A stretch of DNA of 64,000 bases from contig JAGTXZ010000009.1 in the NCBI GenBank assembly GCA_018398575.1, forward strand, positions 868,001 through 932,000, read 5' to 3'. This document shows, piece by piece, positions 1 to 11,004 of this stretch. Every line of letters starts with the position of its first letter. Within the stretch, counting starts at the first letter, position 1. The notes under the pieces were generated by a model that was not told the DNA's origin, searched no databases, and saw only the letters and a program-made list of their open reading frames with translations. A program made the position numbers and the translations under genes. The DNA comes from Ampelomyces quisqualis. Lineage: Eukaryota; Ascomycota; Dothideomycetes; Pleosporales; Phaeosphaeriaceae.

Positions 1-214
1 TAGCGTGTGCCGTCGTACACGGCGCCCTCAAGCTTGCCACTGAGATGTATATCTAGAACATACCACAACTACCCTTACGTCTTTTTAACGAGCCCGTGTC
101 AGGAAGGGTCCGAGAAGGATTCAATGTGAGGGCCTCCGACTATTTTGCCTGTTTCATTCATGCTGTGTTGCTTACCCCTCCTCAGTTCAACGAAGCCCGC
201 CGCATTCACAGGCC

Positions 215-1871
215 TTGGAAAATTGCAACACTGGCACTCCACGAGCTCCTACCGCTGCCATGAGACCAGAATCTTCTTGTTCTAATGCCCGCTCGGCATC
301 TAGCGAAAGCGTTGACTCTGATACTCCTCTCACTGCTGACAGCCGACCTGCCAAGAGGGAGACCTGTAGCGGAAGATCCAAATGGCTTACCATGCCGACG
401 CCGACGTCATAAGTCTGGAGACAATGGGGCCGCTCTTTTCCAGAGTCACATGAGTGACGTATCAGGAAACATAGATGGTCTCTGGGAGAATATCACGAGC
501 GTTGCAACGCAGCACACAATCTTCCGTAATGACATCAAGAATGTTCATTCAATGCAGGAGATTCAACTCAAAGCACTTAACAAGAACATTGAGGAGATAT
601 GGGTCTGGTTGAAGAGAAGAGATGGAGTCCTAGCAGAATTAGAGACACTGAAGGCGCAAGTGAATGAAATGACTACTGCGCAGAAACAGAGAAACGAGCA
701 GCTGCAGCAAGAGATGAGGGACATGAAATTGACGTTCGATGAGGCGTTAAAGAAGGGGGTTGCCGAACAGGTCAACAAATTTGAGGACAGGATTGAAAAG
801 CTCGAAGCCTACCATGATGTACGCGACGTTGCTACTAAGAACCATCAAAGGCGCATCGAGAAGCTCGAGGAAGTGCGAGTCGAGATAGACGATGGCTTCA
901 AAACAATTAAGGATACGTTACCCACCCTCGCCACAACTAATGCTATGACACAACTGGTAAAAGACGCCCAAGACGCAACAGATTACGAGTGTAAAAAGCG
1001 CAATACCGAGGTTGAAAGTTCAATTGAGAACCAGCTTGACACCACAAATACGAAGTTGAACACTACGAATGCCGAACTCGTGACTCAGAAGACCTCCTTG
1101 GAAGACTTCCAAAAAGCTGTGAGCAAGGTAATTCTCTCCACCGTGAAACTGAACATGGTCAGATAGCTAATTTTCTTCACCTAGATCTTGATTCTGCCAT
1201 GTGTACTTCGAGACGAGCCAGTTTTTCAAGCACGAACTGCACCTCTCACTCCAGCTTCTAGACCGACGATATCCCCACCTCAGCCTCCACCTGAAACCCA
1301 ACCTGAACCACCCCAACAATTGCCAAATAGTACCCCATCAAACCCCCCAACTGTAATAACATCACCCATGGACGATTTAAGGTTCTCAACTCCATGGCCA
1401 AAACTCATGCCCATTGCCCGCCCTCTAAAGCCAACAACTCCAAGCACTGCAACAAATAAAGATATGACCCCTCCCCTTACACCCCCAGCAACGCAAAAAG
1501 AGCCCTCTCCCCCTTCCCCAACCAGCCAAACCCCTCTGTCTCCACTGCCCCTGGTCCTCCCACCCAAATCCGATCCCTTCTCGCTCCCGCAAAATGCCCC
1601 GCGCGCTCCCCGCAAACAACTCGCATATCAGGAAGCCCAGCGCCGCGCCTCTCAGGGGCATGGAAGTTCATTCAAGGGTTCTGAACGGCGCGCCTCTGAA
1701 GAGCATATCCGCCCAACCGAGGGTTCACACCTCAATCGCACACTCATAAGCCAAGCCGAGATTTTCGGGGAGCCGCGCTTTCGCGACGATCGCGTGATGG
1801 ATTCGAGGTCCGATTCACCTGTTGTGGAGCGTGTTAGGGGGACGAGGTGGGGTCCAAGAGATGGAAGGTGA
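215..1871 (+). CDS. Coiled-coil protein with proline-rich tail (copy 1); 5' end unresolved
   Basis: Family not recognised. The main frame is clear from the ATG at 450 (starting MSDVSGNIDG) and gives about 225 residues of acidic/basic heptad-rich coiled coil (EKLEAYHDV, RRIEKLEEV). A 57-nt intron at 1128-1184 (GTAATT...GCTAAT...CACCTAG, phase 0) leads to a 228-residue tail very rich in Pro, Ser and Thr. The stop is at 1869-1871. Upstream, a different frame from about 215 encodes a Ser-rich stretch (RPAKRETCSGRSK) that resembles the N-terminal part of the decayed copy at 3.3-3.5 kb. The true start therefore probably lies there, joined by an intron or lost through a frameshift I could not resolve. 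Reading the coiled-coil frame back to 285 gives an artificial leader. Architecture and intron phase match the copy at 3138-6202, so the two form a tandem paralogous family. Confidence 0.55.
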
Positions 1872-3137
1872 AAATTTTGCCACGTCTCCTAATGCGTTTG
1901 AGTGGAAATGACTGGCTCAGATCTGGTATTATTTGAACTTTTTCGATTTATGGTGGCACAGGAGATGTCCTACTATTTTTCCTGCTCATATTGGTCAAGG
2001 AGCTGTGAGCTGGCTTCTGAAGTTACAAAGTTTACTTCTCATAAGTTCAATTTCCTTCATTTACTTCATTCCCTCCTTGTTAATCTGCACCGCACCGTCA
2101 CACATCTTGTAGGTCCATGTGTTACGAATGAATCTTTATCTAAGTTCATACCCCCTCGTTATCCCTCGATAACTCTTTCTTTATTTAGTATGCTGGCGTT
2201 CAGGAGTGCAAAATCTTCAGGATCTTCGGTATGTAGGATGTATGATTTACCGAAACGATCAAACTGGTGAAGGAAATGGAGTAACAAGGATGATGAATTG
2301 ACGGGATAAATTCGATGTTCGATTTTAAAATGCGGCCATGTAGCAGTGTGACAGTGAAGAGTCACGTATTCGTTGCGCAAAGCCTTGGTTGAAAAAGGTG
2401 AGTCGTGAGCTGTAAGCGCCAAACTCACAACGACTGCAGAAATGACAGAGCATCGCGACGACAGGTACACATTGCCGCGGAAACAAGTCCCTGCTCTTTC
2501 GCTTCCGCTTCCGGGGAGATGCGCTGATTTTCTTGGGACTAAGATCCCGACGCGGGTGCCGTTGTAGAGACCAGGACAGGGACCCACCGCTCACGCTTTG
2601 ATGCAGCCTGATCCATGTAGTTATAATGCTCTGTATGCATATGTATTGAATTCTAACCAAGAGCGGTAGCACAACGCTCCCCTCCAGATGCAGCTTAGTA
2701 AGATTGTTGTTGTCCAACCACCCACGTACGAAACACCTTTACCGATACTTCTAGTCTGACAAGACGCGCCTCTGCAGATGGGAAACAAATCTCTGGGTCC
2801 TGGTTTCTTGCAGCATGGCTTGTTGCATTGCATTACTTTGTTTGTTTGAGGTGTTTGTGGTGGGATGACAGGTCGTTTGAGACTGCCTTAGCAAGCCTTC
2901 ACCAGATTCCGCGTTGACGTGCCGGCAACTGCCATGTAATCGTCTCGCCTCGTGCACTCTGCTCTAATCACACCGTTCTCATAAATACTCAGTACTTATG
3001 TCTAATCTTAGCGTATGCAGCAGTCTAGAGATTTGCTTCCATAGACATTCCTTCATCATTACACTTTACAATTTCCAACGCCATCTTCACGCAAAATTCT
3101 GGACCCGACTTGGGGCTCTTTGAAATTGAATTGAACC
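1872..3137. other. Gene-free stretch between the two coiled-coil genes
   Basis: Only short overlapping open frames of ordinary random character on both strands. No domain, splice-supported exon or RNA gene could be seen. It presumably holds the 3' region of copy 1 and the promoter of copy 2. Confidence 0.5.
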
Positions 3138-3833
3138 ATGCCACCGGGTATCAGAGAGGTCACTATGTGCATACCGAAGAGTGCGTACCCTCACTCGTAC
3201 TTGTTTGTTTTGTGCTTGCTGACCTACCAAGATAAAGTGAAAACTCCAGACGAGGTCTTCAAGCCTCAAAAGCTCACCGGCGGAGCACATAGCAGGACGC
3301 TTCCTTCAAACCCTGCCAATTTTGTTCCGCGCCCATCCCGGAAACGACTCCAGATCTTCTGCGGAGCAAGAGGAAAACGAATGAGCATCAGAAAAACCCA
3401 AACGATGATCAGCAACCAGCTGCAAAGAAGCCTTGTACGGGAAACCTGGATGTGGCCCGGCTCTTCCGCTCTGAGGAAGCTCTAAGGTGGCTTTCAGATA
3501 CCATTGACCCAATTATGGAGGATATCAAGACCACATTGAACGACCAGAATGACTTGAAGACCGAGCATGATAAACTACTGACCGAGCACAACGAATTGCG
3601 GGCCAAGCATAACTAACTGCGAACCGAGCATTATCAACTATTGGGCAAGCATGGAACACTTAATCAAAATGTTAAAGAAATCCCTGCTCGCTTTGAGGCT
3701 GAAACTCTTCTTCACGGCAAGCAGATCGGGGATCTCCGATCCAACTTTCAAACCCTTCTCAATGCAAAATATATTCGCAGAACTGAACTCAACAAGGTTC
3801 GGGAGGACTTGGCAGAAGAGGCCACTCGACACA

Positions 3834-4380
3834 CACTGGGGTACAAATGCGGTGTTAAATACCCAGCGCGGTGTTAATATACACCGCAGTATCGTGTAAA
3901 TTCACTCTTTAACACCGCACGTAGAGGATATTTACATAGCTGCAGTGTTTTTTACACTAAAGTAGTGTTTTTTTACCTACTACTTTTATTAGTATAAATT
4001 TTTTTTGCGTTATATGTGAGATTTTAGTGTTTACTGCTAAGACTTTTTCTCGCTTATTTTTAACTCCTCTCTATTTCTACTAATTTTCTACCTTTTCTCT
4101 CTCTCTCTGTTTTAAACCTACTAAACCCTAGATTTTAACCTGCGTGCGTTATTTCCTACCCTTATTGCAGGCGTATTGTAGAGGGGTAAGGTAAGTAAAG
4201 AGACGCAAGAGGGATAAATAGAGGAGAAATAACAAAGCTAGAAATAGTGTATATTTACTGTGTAAATTTACCTAGACTGTGTAAATATAGACGACTTTGC
4301 GGTGTTTCTGGGGGGAATTCTGCGGGGTTTTTTTACACGATTCCACGCGGGGTATTTAACACCGCGTTTGTACCGCAGTG
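3834..4380. mobile_element. 547-bp MITE-like DNA transposon with about 35-bp terminal inverted repeats
   Basis: The left end (3834-3868, starting CACTGGGGTACAAA) and the reverse complement of the right end (4346-4380, starting CACTGCGGTACAAA) match at about 32 of 35 positions. Both ends are flanked by ACA (3831-3833 and 4381-4383), a 3-bp target duplication. Removing the element and one ACA restores an open coiled-coil frame for 23 codons across the join (EEATRH then SATKQKVGEL), which supports both boundaries. The interior is AT-rich and has no ORF, so the element is non-autonomous. GCGGTGTT is repeated near both ends in both orientations, including a hairpin at 3869-3888. CACTG ends, a 3-bp duplication and subterminal repeats resemble the CACTA (CMC) superfamily; that assignment is inference. 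Confidence 0.85.
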
Positions 4381-5424
4381 ACAGCGCCACGAAACAAAAA
4401 GTGGGCGAGTTAAGCAACTTCATCGGCAACCCGCTTCAGCGAAGCCGATAAGCGATAAGCGAATTTATCAGCAGAGGTCACTCGACTTGACGCAAAAGTC
4501 GCTGGATTGGGAGCGAAATTAACAGACGAGGTCATTCAAAATGACGCGAAGCTCTCTGAGCTGAAAAAGAAGGATATCGCTCTAGAGATCAAAATTGCCA
4601 CCTTGACCAAGTGCGCACATGATCTGGGAAATACGGTCAGGAGTGTACGAAATTCACTTGATACCTTGACCGGCAGAGTGCAACGAGGCGACAAGGAGAT
4701 TGATAAAGTTGAGAAATGAACTGAAAAGATCGAAAACGATAGATCATCAGCCATGGAGTCAATTCCAGCTCAGGTGAAGCAAATGGTAGTAGTGCAGGGC
4801 CTGACTCTGTCCGTCGAGGTCGCAATTTCTGTGCTGTCACACCTTGCAACACAAGATCTCAAGTATGAAAGAATCATCAAAGAGTTGGGAATTGAGCTTG
4901 CAACGGCAACAGATCAGAGAACCCTCCTAGAGTGTCAGAAGCGTTGTGAGGAACATATGCAGAACCTGTTTCTAGACCGCAAACGCCAGCACCACACCCT
5001 TGTCGAACGTGTCGGCAATGTTGAAAATAGATGTGGTATACTGATAGAACGCATCGAAAAGGGCGATGAAGACCGCCAGATATTTAAGAGCAAGATCCAG
5101 AGCTCGTCGATGGGTATCGAGGTCAAAGTGACAGACTGGCTCAAAAACTTTGGAGAAACTCTGAATCATATCAAAGTGGATATATCTAACGTCCAGATCG
5201 AGCGGGACACGTTGTTCGAGCGTCAGAGGGCCTCCGAAGAAGAGACTCGAACATCACTGTTGACCATCACGGACCGCCTAAATACAACAGTAACCACTGG
5301 CCCCAAGAATGGAGACAATATTCCCAGATATGATCTGGAGAACCTCAGGTGTAGTCTTGACCGACTCGATATTGTTGCCAAGAATTATAGAAAGAACACA
5401 GACTTTGCTCAGAGGGCAATGATG

Positions 5425-5592
5425 ATTAGGCAGAAAAGTTGCGAGGAAGCTCATGCTGCTATGTAGGCCAAGCAGAAAGGCTGTGAGAATGCGCAGGCTG
5501 TAATTGAGGCTAAGCAGAAGATTTACGAGGATGCTCAGGCTACAACAGATACCCGGCAGAAGAGTTGCGAAGACACGCAGGCAGCTTTGATA
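5425..5592 (+). repeat. Four 42-bp imperfect tandem repeats within the decayed coiled-coil gene
   Basis: Units at 5425-5466, 5467-5508, 5509-5550 and 5551-5592. Each encodes a 14-residue heptad pair of the form (A/T/I)(K/R)QK-x-(C/Y)-E-x-(A/T)-(Q/H)-A, for example AKQKGCENAQAVIE and AKQKIYEDAQATTD. The first unit ends in the in-frame TAG at 5464. Confidence 0.8.
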
Positions 5593-6028
5593 AACGACAC
5601 GCTACCCAAACTCGCCAAAAAGACCAATCTCGATATGGACAGATCTCAGCTAATTATTTTTATCAACAACCTAATAACGAACAAGGTTCTCCAGCATGAA
5701 GCCACGCTACTACACAACCTCAATAACTCACTAGAGATGTTACAAATCAGCATTATCAGCGTGAGAAACGAGTGCAGAACAACCTGCAACAAAAGCCAAG
5801 ACATTTTAAAGCAAGAATTCAACAAGACACTAGCAAACTAGAAATTCACAGTATGTATACGTCCTCTCCCGCCCAGAAAAACCTCGCCTATTCCCACATA
5901 GCAATACACATGTTCTAACTCAACACCAGGTCACCGCGCAACCCGAGCAAGACGACCCACCCCAGCCACAACGCCTCCTCATACAAGCCTTTCCTCCCCC
6001 GCAAGTTCCAACCCGCGTACCCACCGTT

Positions 6029-6148
6029 CCACCACTACCAACACCACCACTACCAACACCACCACTACCAACACCACCACTACCAACACCACCACTACCA
6101 ACACCACCACTACCAACACCACCACTACCAACACCACCACCACCAACT
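6029..6148 (+). repeat. 15-bp minisatellite encoding (PPLPT)n
   Basis: Seven perfect copies of CCACCACTACCAACA run from 6029 to 6133, followed by one variant (PPPPT, 6134-6148). They are in frame with the proline-rich last exon of copy 2. Perfect unit identity next to a decayed coding region indicates recent expansion by slippage or unequal exchange. Confidence 0.9.
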
Positions 6149-6322
6149 CATGTCTTGACAATCACGACAAACTACCACCACGCATACCAGACAGTTAGTT
6201 AGCTAATCAGGTAATTGATCCGACACGACACGAGTCACACGACGCCACAAAAACACATTTTCCAACCCTACTATTACACCAACTTGCCCCATGCGCTCGA
6301 CAACAAATACCTACCCACCTAA

Positions 6323-6324
6323 CC

Positions 6325-6357
<33 letters not shown>

Positions 6358-6413
6358 TCTTCTCCTTCTTCTTCTCCTTCTCCTTCCTCTTCTCCTTCTC
6401 CTTCTCCCTCTCC
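6323..6413 (+). repeat. 91-nt uninterrupted polypyrimidine (CTT/TCC) tract
   Basis: Every base from 6323 to 6413 is C or T, in an irregular CTT/TCC microsatellite. A purine-rich block of comparable length follows on the same strand about 130 bp downstream. Confidence 0.9.
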
Positions 6414-6705
6414 GTCCTCCAGCGTAGGAAAAATAGATGAACCATGTCATCCAACATGTTGAATGATATTCAATCAACAATCATACTCACGGCACAAAGG
6501 AAAATGAAGAAAAAGAGTCGGGGGCGTCGTCGCGGAACAATTGGGGGAAAAAAGGGGGGAAAAAGGGGGGAAGTTCAAAAAAGGTTTCAGAAAAGGAGAA
6601 AACAAGGAGAAGAAAAGGAGAAGAGTTTCAGCGGAGAAAGAATCAGGGGAAAAAGAAAAAAGGGCCAGAGTTGATATGGAGAAGAGGGGACTTAGTCTCC
6701 TCGTA

Positions 6706-6722
6706 GGGGGGGGGGGGGGGGG
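6706..6722 (+). repeat. Homopolymer run of 17 G
   Basis: Seventeen consecutive G residues between TCGTA and AATCC. Its length is prone to sequencing error and to slippage in vivo. Confidence 0.85.
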
Positions 6723-7128
6723 AATCCTGCCATGTCGTCGTCGCTGTGCAAAAGTGTTCCTGATTTGAGGTGTCGTAGCAATGTATGTTAAGTATACAAA
6801 TGAGGATGCAAACAAAGACGAATCAATAGATCAGATGTGTTGAAAGATGTCGGGAATGTGGCTTCCTATTCGTCATGATGCCTACTAATACAAGCGGCGC
6901 CTAGTAAAAACCATATAAGCGCCCATGCAGGTCATGTCCATGTAGTAACTCCAACGCCGAGATGCTAGTAGTCCTACAACTACTATTATCGACCTCATTA
7001 CTCATCTCAAATGTGCGTGCAGAATGTCGTATGCTTCAAGTGATGCCCCAGGATGGCATCGAAAGGGAAACGAATGCGGTAAAGCAAGCCAGTGCAGTAA
7101 CGCGAGAAAGCGGTGGCAACAGGTTTTT

Positions 7129-9212
7129 TTAAAAGATTGTACCGTAAGCCTCTTCTTCCATCATGGGAAGTGGCTTGCGAGGGCTTGAAGGCTTGCCATT
7201 GTCGTCGGCCGTCTTCTTGTGGCGGAATGTGACTGCAGCTCTGTTAGACATGATCTGCATCTTTGGTAATCGTTACACTTACAGCCTACAAAAACGCCCT
7301 TGTTCATCTTGTCATCGCGGTCTTGCATGGCCTCCAGTGCAGCTTGCTTCTCGTGCACCTCCTTGTATTTCGCCATGTCAGCCTCATTGCCGAAGTCGTC
7401 AAAGTAGCCGGCGTCGGTCTCGCTGTCGAGTTCTGGCACAAAGGGTGCTTTGTTATCCCGTAGCCTCGTCCAGTCGACTTCAGCAAAGTATGCATGAGCA
7501 TGGATCTCAGAGATGCCTCGGAATCGTGATGTTTTGGAAGCGACTAGCCGAATAATGAGATCCCATGTTCGTTTGGATAGAAAGTACGCAGGATCTTCGT
7601 ATACCGGTTTCCGTAAGACCTTTTTCCACTGCTTCAGATTCTGCCACGTCTCGTCCACTGTGGCGCCAGCAAAGGGCGGATAACCCGCAAGAGCCTCGAA
7701 GAGCATACAGCCCAAGCTCCAGTAGTCCACGGTAAAGTCATACTCGTCGCCCTTGAGAACCTCTGGTGCCATGTAGTCTGGGCTGCCGACGATACTCTTG
7801 GCGTAGTTGACGTCCCGCTCCCGAAGGGAACGGTAGTTATCACGACGCTGGGCGGCGGATCGCTCTTCGATGGGGCGTCCAAACGGCGAGAGAACGTCGC
7901 TGACCGACTCGAGCTTGATGCGCATCGACTCAATCTTTGAGGGCGCCAGGATTCCGGCAGCCAAACCAAAGTCGGTCAACTTGACATGACCAGTGCTGTC
8001 GATCAAGAAGTTTTCGGGCTTCAGATCTCGGTGGATGTAGCCTAGCTGGTGTAGAGAGTCGACACACGAGAACATTTCGGCAATGTAGAAGCGTGCGTGT
8101 CGATTGTGAAGGACGCCAGTGTTGTTCAGCAGCGTGCGGAAATCACCTCCCGGCACGTATTCCTAGTCATGTCAGCAGAGTGCGAGAAGGTGTAAGGCAC
8201 AAGCATACCATGGCAAGGTAGATGCTCTTGTCGTCCTGGAAGGCGTAGAGCAGGCGAACCAGCCACTCGCTCTTAGCGGTGGTCAGGATGTCACGCTCGG
8301 TCAAGATGTGGCGGATCTCATCGAGCTTGAAGAGCAGCTTCTTGCTCATGACCTTCAGGGCACACACTTCCTTGGTGTCCTTCTTCTGGGCCAGGTAGAC
8401 CTGCCCATAGCCGCCCTGGCCGACCTGGGTGAGGATCTGGAAGTCGCCCTGCCTCAATCGCGTGCGGCGCTTGCGGAGGTTCGCCCGCTCGCGGCCGAGG
8501 TACTGCGTGAGGGCGTCGTTGTACTCGGCGTCGGCGGTGGCTGGCGGCGGAGGGTTCTGGGTCTTGAACTGGGCCAAGCGGTTCTGGCGCGTGTGGACGT
8601 ACGTCAGGAGGTCGAAGTAGTAGTCGAGGAAGTCTGGAGCCGCATCAGCCCCGCCACGTGGGCCGGATGGGGTCACTTACACAGCTGGGTCACGTTGGCC
8701 AGACGCTTGACCGCGGGCTTCCTGGTCTTGTCGAGCTCCTCGGCCGAGAGGCGCTGCGGGCCGGGGTAGTAGCGCGCGGACTGGTCTGCTGGCTGCGTCC
8801 GGTATGGCTCCTGGCGCGACTGCGCTGCGTGGGTCATGTGGCTGGTCTCCTTGAGCACGCCCGGGCGGCCGTTGGGCGGCGTGTTTTCCTGGTTGGGCCT
8901 GCGCGAGGGGCTGCCGGGCGGCAACGCGGCGACGTCTGGCGGGAAGGCGTCGGCGTCGGCGCCGCCCTGCAGCCTGGCCTTGGGCGAGCCGAAGGTGGGC
9001 AGCAGTTTCATGGCATTCTCGAAGACGTGGGGCAGGTCGAAGGCGCCCGGCGGCTGGTGGTGCTTGCTGGGGCTGCCCTGGGGCGTCTGCTGCGGGCTGG
9101 TGAAGGCCTCCTGCGAAGGCGTGGCGGGGCGGCCCATGTCGCTGCCTCGGGTGTGCAGGGGCGGTGGTGGTGCGGGCAGCTGGAAGCCGTCGGTGTGGGC
9201 GTCGTGGGCCAT
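7129..9212 (-). CDS. NDR-family (Dbf2/Sid2-like) AGC protein kinase
   Basis: Serine/threonine kinase of the mitotic exit/septation initiation network; Dbf2/Sid2 orthologues bind Mob1 and trigger cytokinesis. Four exons by splice motif and frame: 9212-8681, 8633-8209, 8162-7283, 7232-7129, giving 646 residues. A disordered Pro-rich N-terminus (1-165) is followed by a Mob-binding region (about 178-235, LDYYFDLLTYV), glycine loop GQGGYG (249-254), Lys271, HRDLKPEN (363-370), DFG (383-385) followed by LAAG as in Dbf2-type enzymes, the NDR activation-segment insert, and KSIVGSPDYMAPE with the activation-loop serine. The C-terminal hydrophobic motif FTF (about 613-615) is recovered only by splicing out 7233-7282. 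The chain ends EEEAYGTIF. All catalytic residues are present. Cot1-type NDR is less likely because of LAAG after DFG. Confidence 0.93.
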
Positions 9213-9623
9213 GGTGCGCCTCTACGTGCGTCGATGCGCAAACATGCAGCGGGGGCTGGCGAGCAGGAGCGATGGCGGGCTGCCGGCGTGGTGGTGTTGA
9301 TGCCGTCGAGTTTGCGGGGTGGCTTCTGGCATGGCAACCAATCATTCCAGTGCCCATGGATCCAGGATACACATGACATAACCATGTCACGACTCACTAG
9401 ATATGTACATTACTACACAAAGGTGGGTCTCGTTCAGCCGCAACACCACCCGCTCTAGGTACCCCGTCCGGGTGCTTCACGTGCTCTCCTCAAAGTGACG
9501 TCATCAGCCCTTGCGCCAGAAGCCTAGTACAGTACTGCAGTCTCCCGCTACCGACCCCTACCCATCATTGATAGCATCATCTCCGATTCTCCGTCTCCTC
9601 TGGTGCCTCCGCCGCCCCGCCCT
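9213..9623. other. Intergenic region between kinase start and RING-gene stop
   Basis: About 410 bp holding the kinase promoter and the 3' flank of the RING gene. No further gene or recognisable site. Confidence 0.6.
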
Positions 9624-11004
9624 TCACATGTGCCCGTACTCGCCGCCAAGTTCGCTGGCGACCAGTTCCTGGAACGCGGCGTCGCCGCTCGACATGGCAC
9701 TCAACAACAGCGCCGTGTTGTGGCCCAAAGGCTCCACGAGTCGGGTTCGGCACATGGGGCACGTGACTTTGTTCTTGTGCGTTTTGCACGTATCGAACTA
9801 AACATGGCTTAGTAACAAACGCCTGCAGTCGCAAACCGCCCACTTTCATACGTACCCACTGAAACAGGCAGAACTCCCCAAAGACATGGCCACACGCCAG
9901 CTCGATCGCCACCTCTTCTTCTTCGCACGCCTTCACATGCACGCACGAGTAGTCTTTTGCACAGATATCACACATACTTGACGTTTCTGCAGGCAGCTCA
10001 CCGAGAAGGCGTCTGGGGAGCCTGTCCTTGAGTTCTTGGATTTGCCGACCCGTCGCCACATTTGGGTCGCCATGGTGAGGATATCTCGACAGTGGCATGC
10101 GGTGCTCCCTGGACACGCGGTGAGCGCGGAATGCTGGCGGTACGGACCAGTCGTGCAACTCTTCCCAAGCGCGACGGCCATTTGTAGGCGGTGCCCCGCC
10201 GGCTCCTGCAACCCGGCCTCGCGCGTGCATCATCCTGGCCGTACGGCGTTCTGCATGATCCTGTAGCCGGCTGCTACCGTTGCTGCTGCTGGTTTGACGG
10301 GCCCCTTGCAGTGACGATCTTCGAGCGGCCGAAAGGAACTGACGGGGTCGGTCAGGGCTTTGCCGAGTTGATGCTTCGAAATCATGCCCACCGCTATATC
10401 GCACCGGTGGCTGCAAATCCAAGGGCGGATAGTAGTGCTGCCGGATAGACGGGGTCATGCTATTTGCCGGCGCGAAGCTGCCATCGTACCATTGCGGATA
10501 GGATGGGAACGAGCCGGGAACGCTTCGCATCATGGCATCACTGGGCAGAGGGACCATGCTGCCAGTGCCATTGAAACCTGCCGAATTTGAACCTCCTTCC
10601 GTAGGTACATTTGGGGAGAACACCGGCCGTCTCGGCACTGGTGCTTGCGGTGACGAGTATGGATACGGGCCAGGGTATGGATAATAATGTCGAGGTGGCA
10701 TGGGGTAGTGTCCATCCTGCAGGTTTGATGATAGCGCCTGTGAATGCTGCCCCATTGGTACCGAAGAAAGGTCCAAATAGGGATTCATCGGCGGATCGAA
10801 AAAGGAAAGGTGAGGCGTGTGATTGAGATGAGGTCGGTTCGGCTGGGTGAAAGGATCCGCGTGAACATTGAAACGTGGAGCGGACGACTCTGATCTTTGA
10901 GCTCCTGCCCCAGTGGCTGCCAGACTCCCTGCCGGAGTGATGGTGTTTGAGTCGGACATGCAGCGTGTTTTGGAATCGAGTCGTGTTGGCTTCCTTTTGT
11001 TCAA
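9624..11004 (-). CDS. RING-finger protein, probable E3 ubiquitin ligase
   Basis: Two exons: 11004-9856 and 9797-9624, with a phase-0 intron at 9798-9855 (GTACGT...GTTTAG). The product is 440 residues from this start; the methionine at 10959 (MSDSNTIT) is an equally good start and would give 425. The first 300 residues are low-complexity (Pro, Ser, Tyr, Arg) and probably disordered. The C-terminal RING starts CDIC and continues through CGHVFGEFC. After the splice, FDTCKTHKNKVTCPMCRTRL supplies the last zinc ligands. The spacing between the first and second Cys pairs is long, because an acidic insert (KACEEEEVAIEL) precedes CGH. Without splicing, the last CPMC pair would be lost, which supports the intron. 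Substrate and pathway cannot be read from the sequence. Confidence 0.8.

Larger units (their letters stand above)
3138..6202 (+). pseudogene. Decayed coiled-coil/proline-rich gene (copy 2), interrupted by a transposon
   Basis: Same architecture as copy 1: Ser/Lys-rich N-terminus (DDQQPAAKKPC), long coiled coil, phase-0 intron at 5851-5929 (GTATGT...CTAACTCAACACCAG), then a Pro-rich tail ending at TAG 6200-6202. A likely first intron is 3181-3231. The coding frame is broken by TAA 3614, a 547-bp insertion at 3834-4380, a frameshift near 4440-4460, TGA 4717, TAG 5464 and TAG 5839. A further frame change lies between exon 1 and the DDQQPAAKKPC segment. On either side of each listed stop the same frame continues with coiled-coil sequence, for example GDKEIDKVEK, stop, TEKIENDRSS at 4717. 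CAA/CAG/CGA are possible ancestors of these stops, consistent with C-to-T mutation. A sequence made entirely of strange introns is less likely, because no GT-AG pairs bracket the stops. Confidence 0.7.
6203..7128. other. Gene-free stretch with simple-sequence tracts
   Basis: Contains the polypyrimidine tract at 6323-6413, a purine-rich block at about 6540-6690 and a G17 run. Open frames here are by-products of the skewed composition. From 6800 on it forms the 3' flank of the kinase gene. Confidence 0.6.

Noticed and set aside
8308..9458. Long plus-strand frames across the kinase gene
   Set aside because: Shadow frames opposite a GC-rich real gene; the minus strand carries the full kinase motif set.
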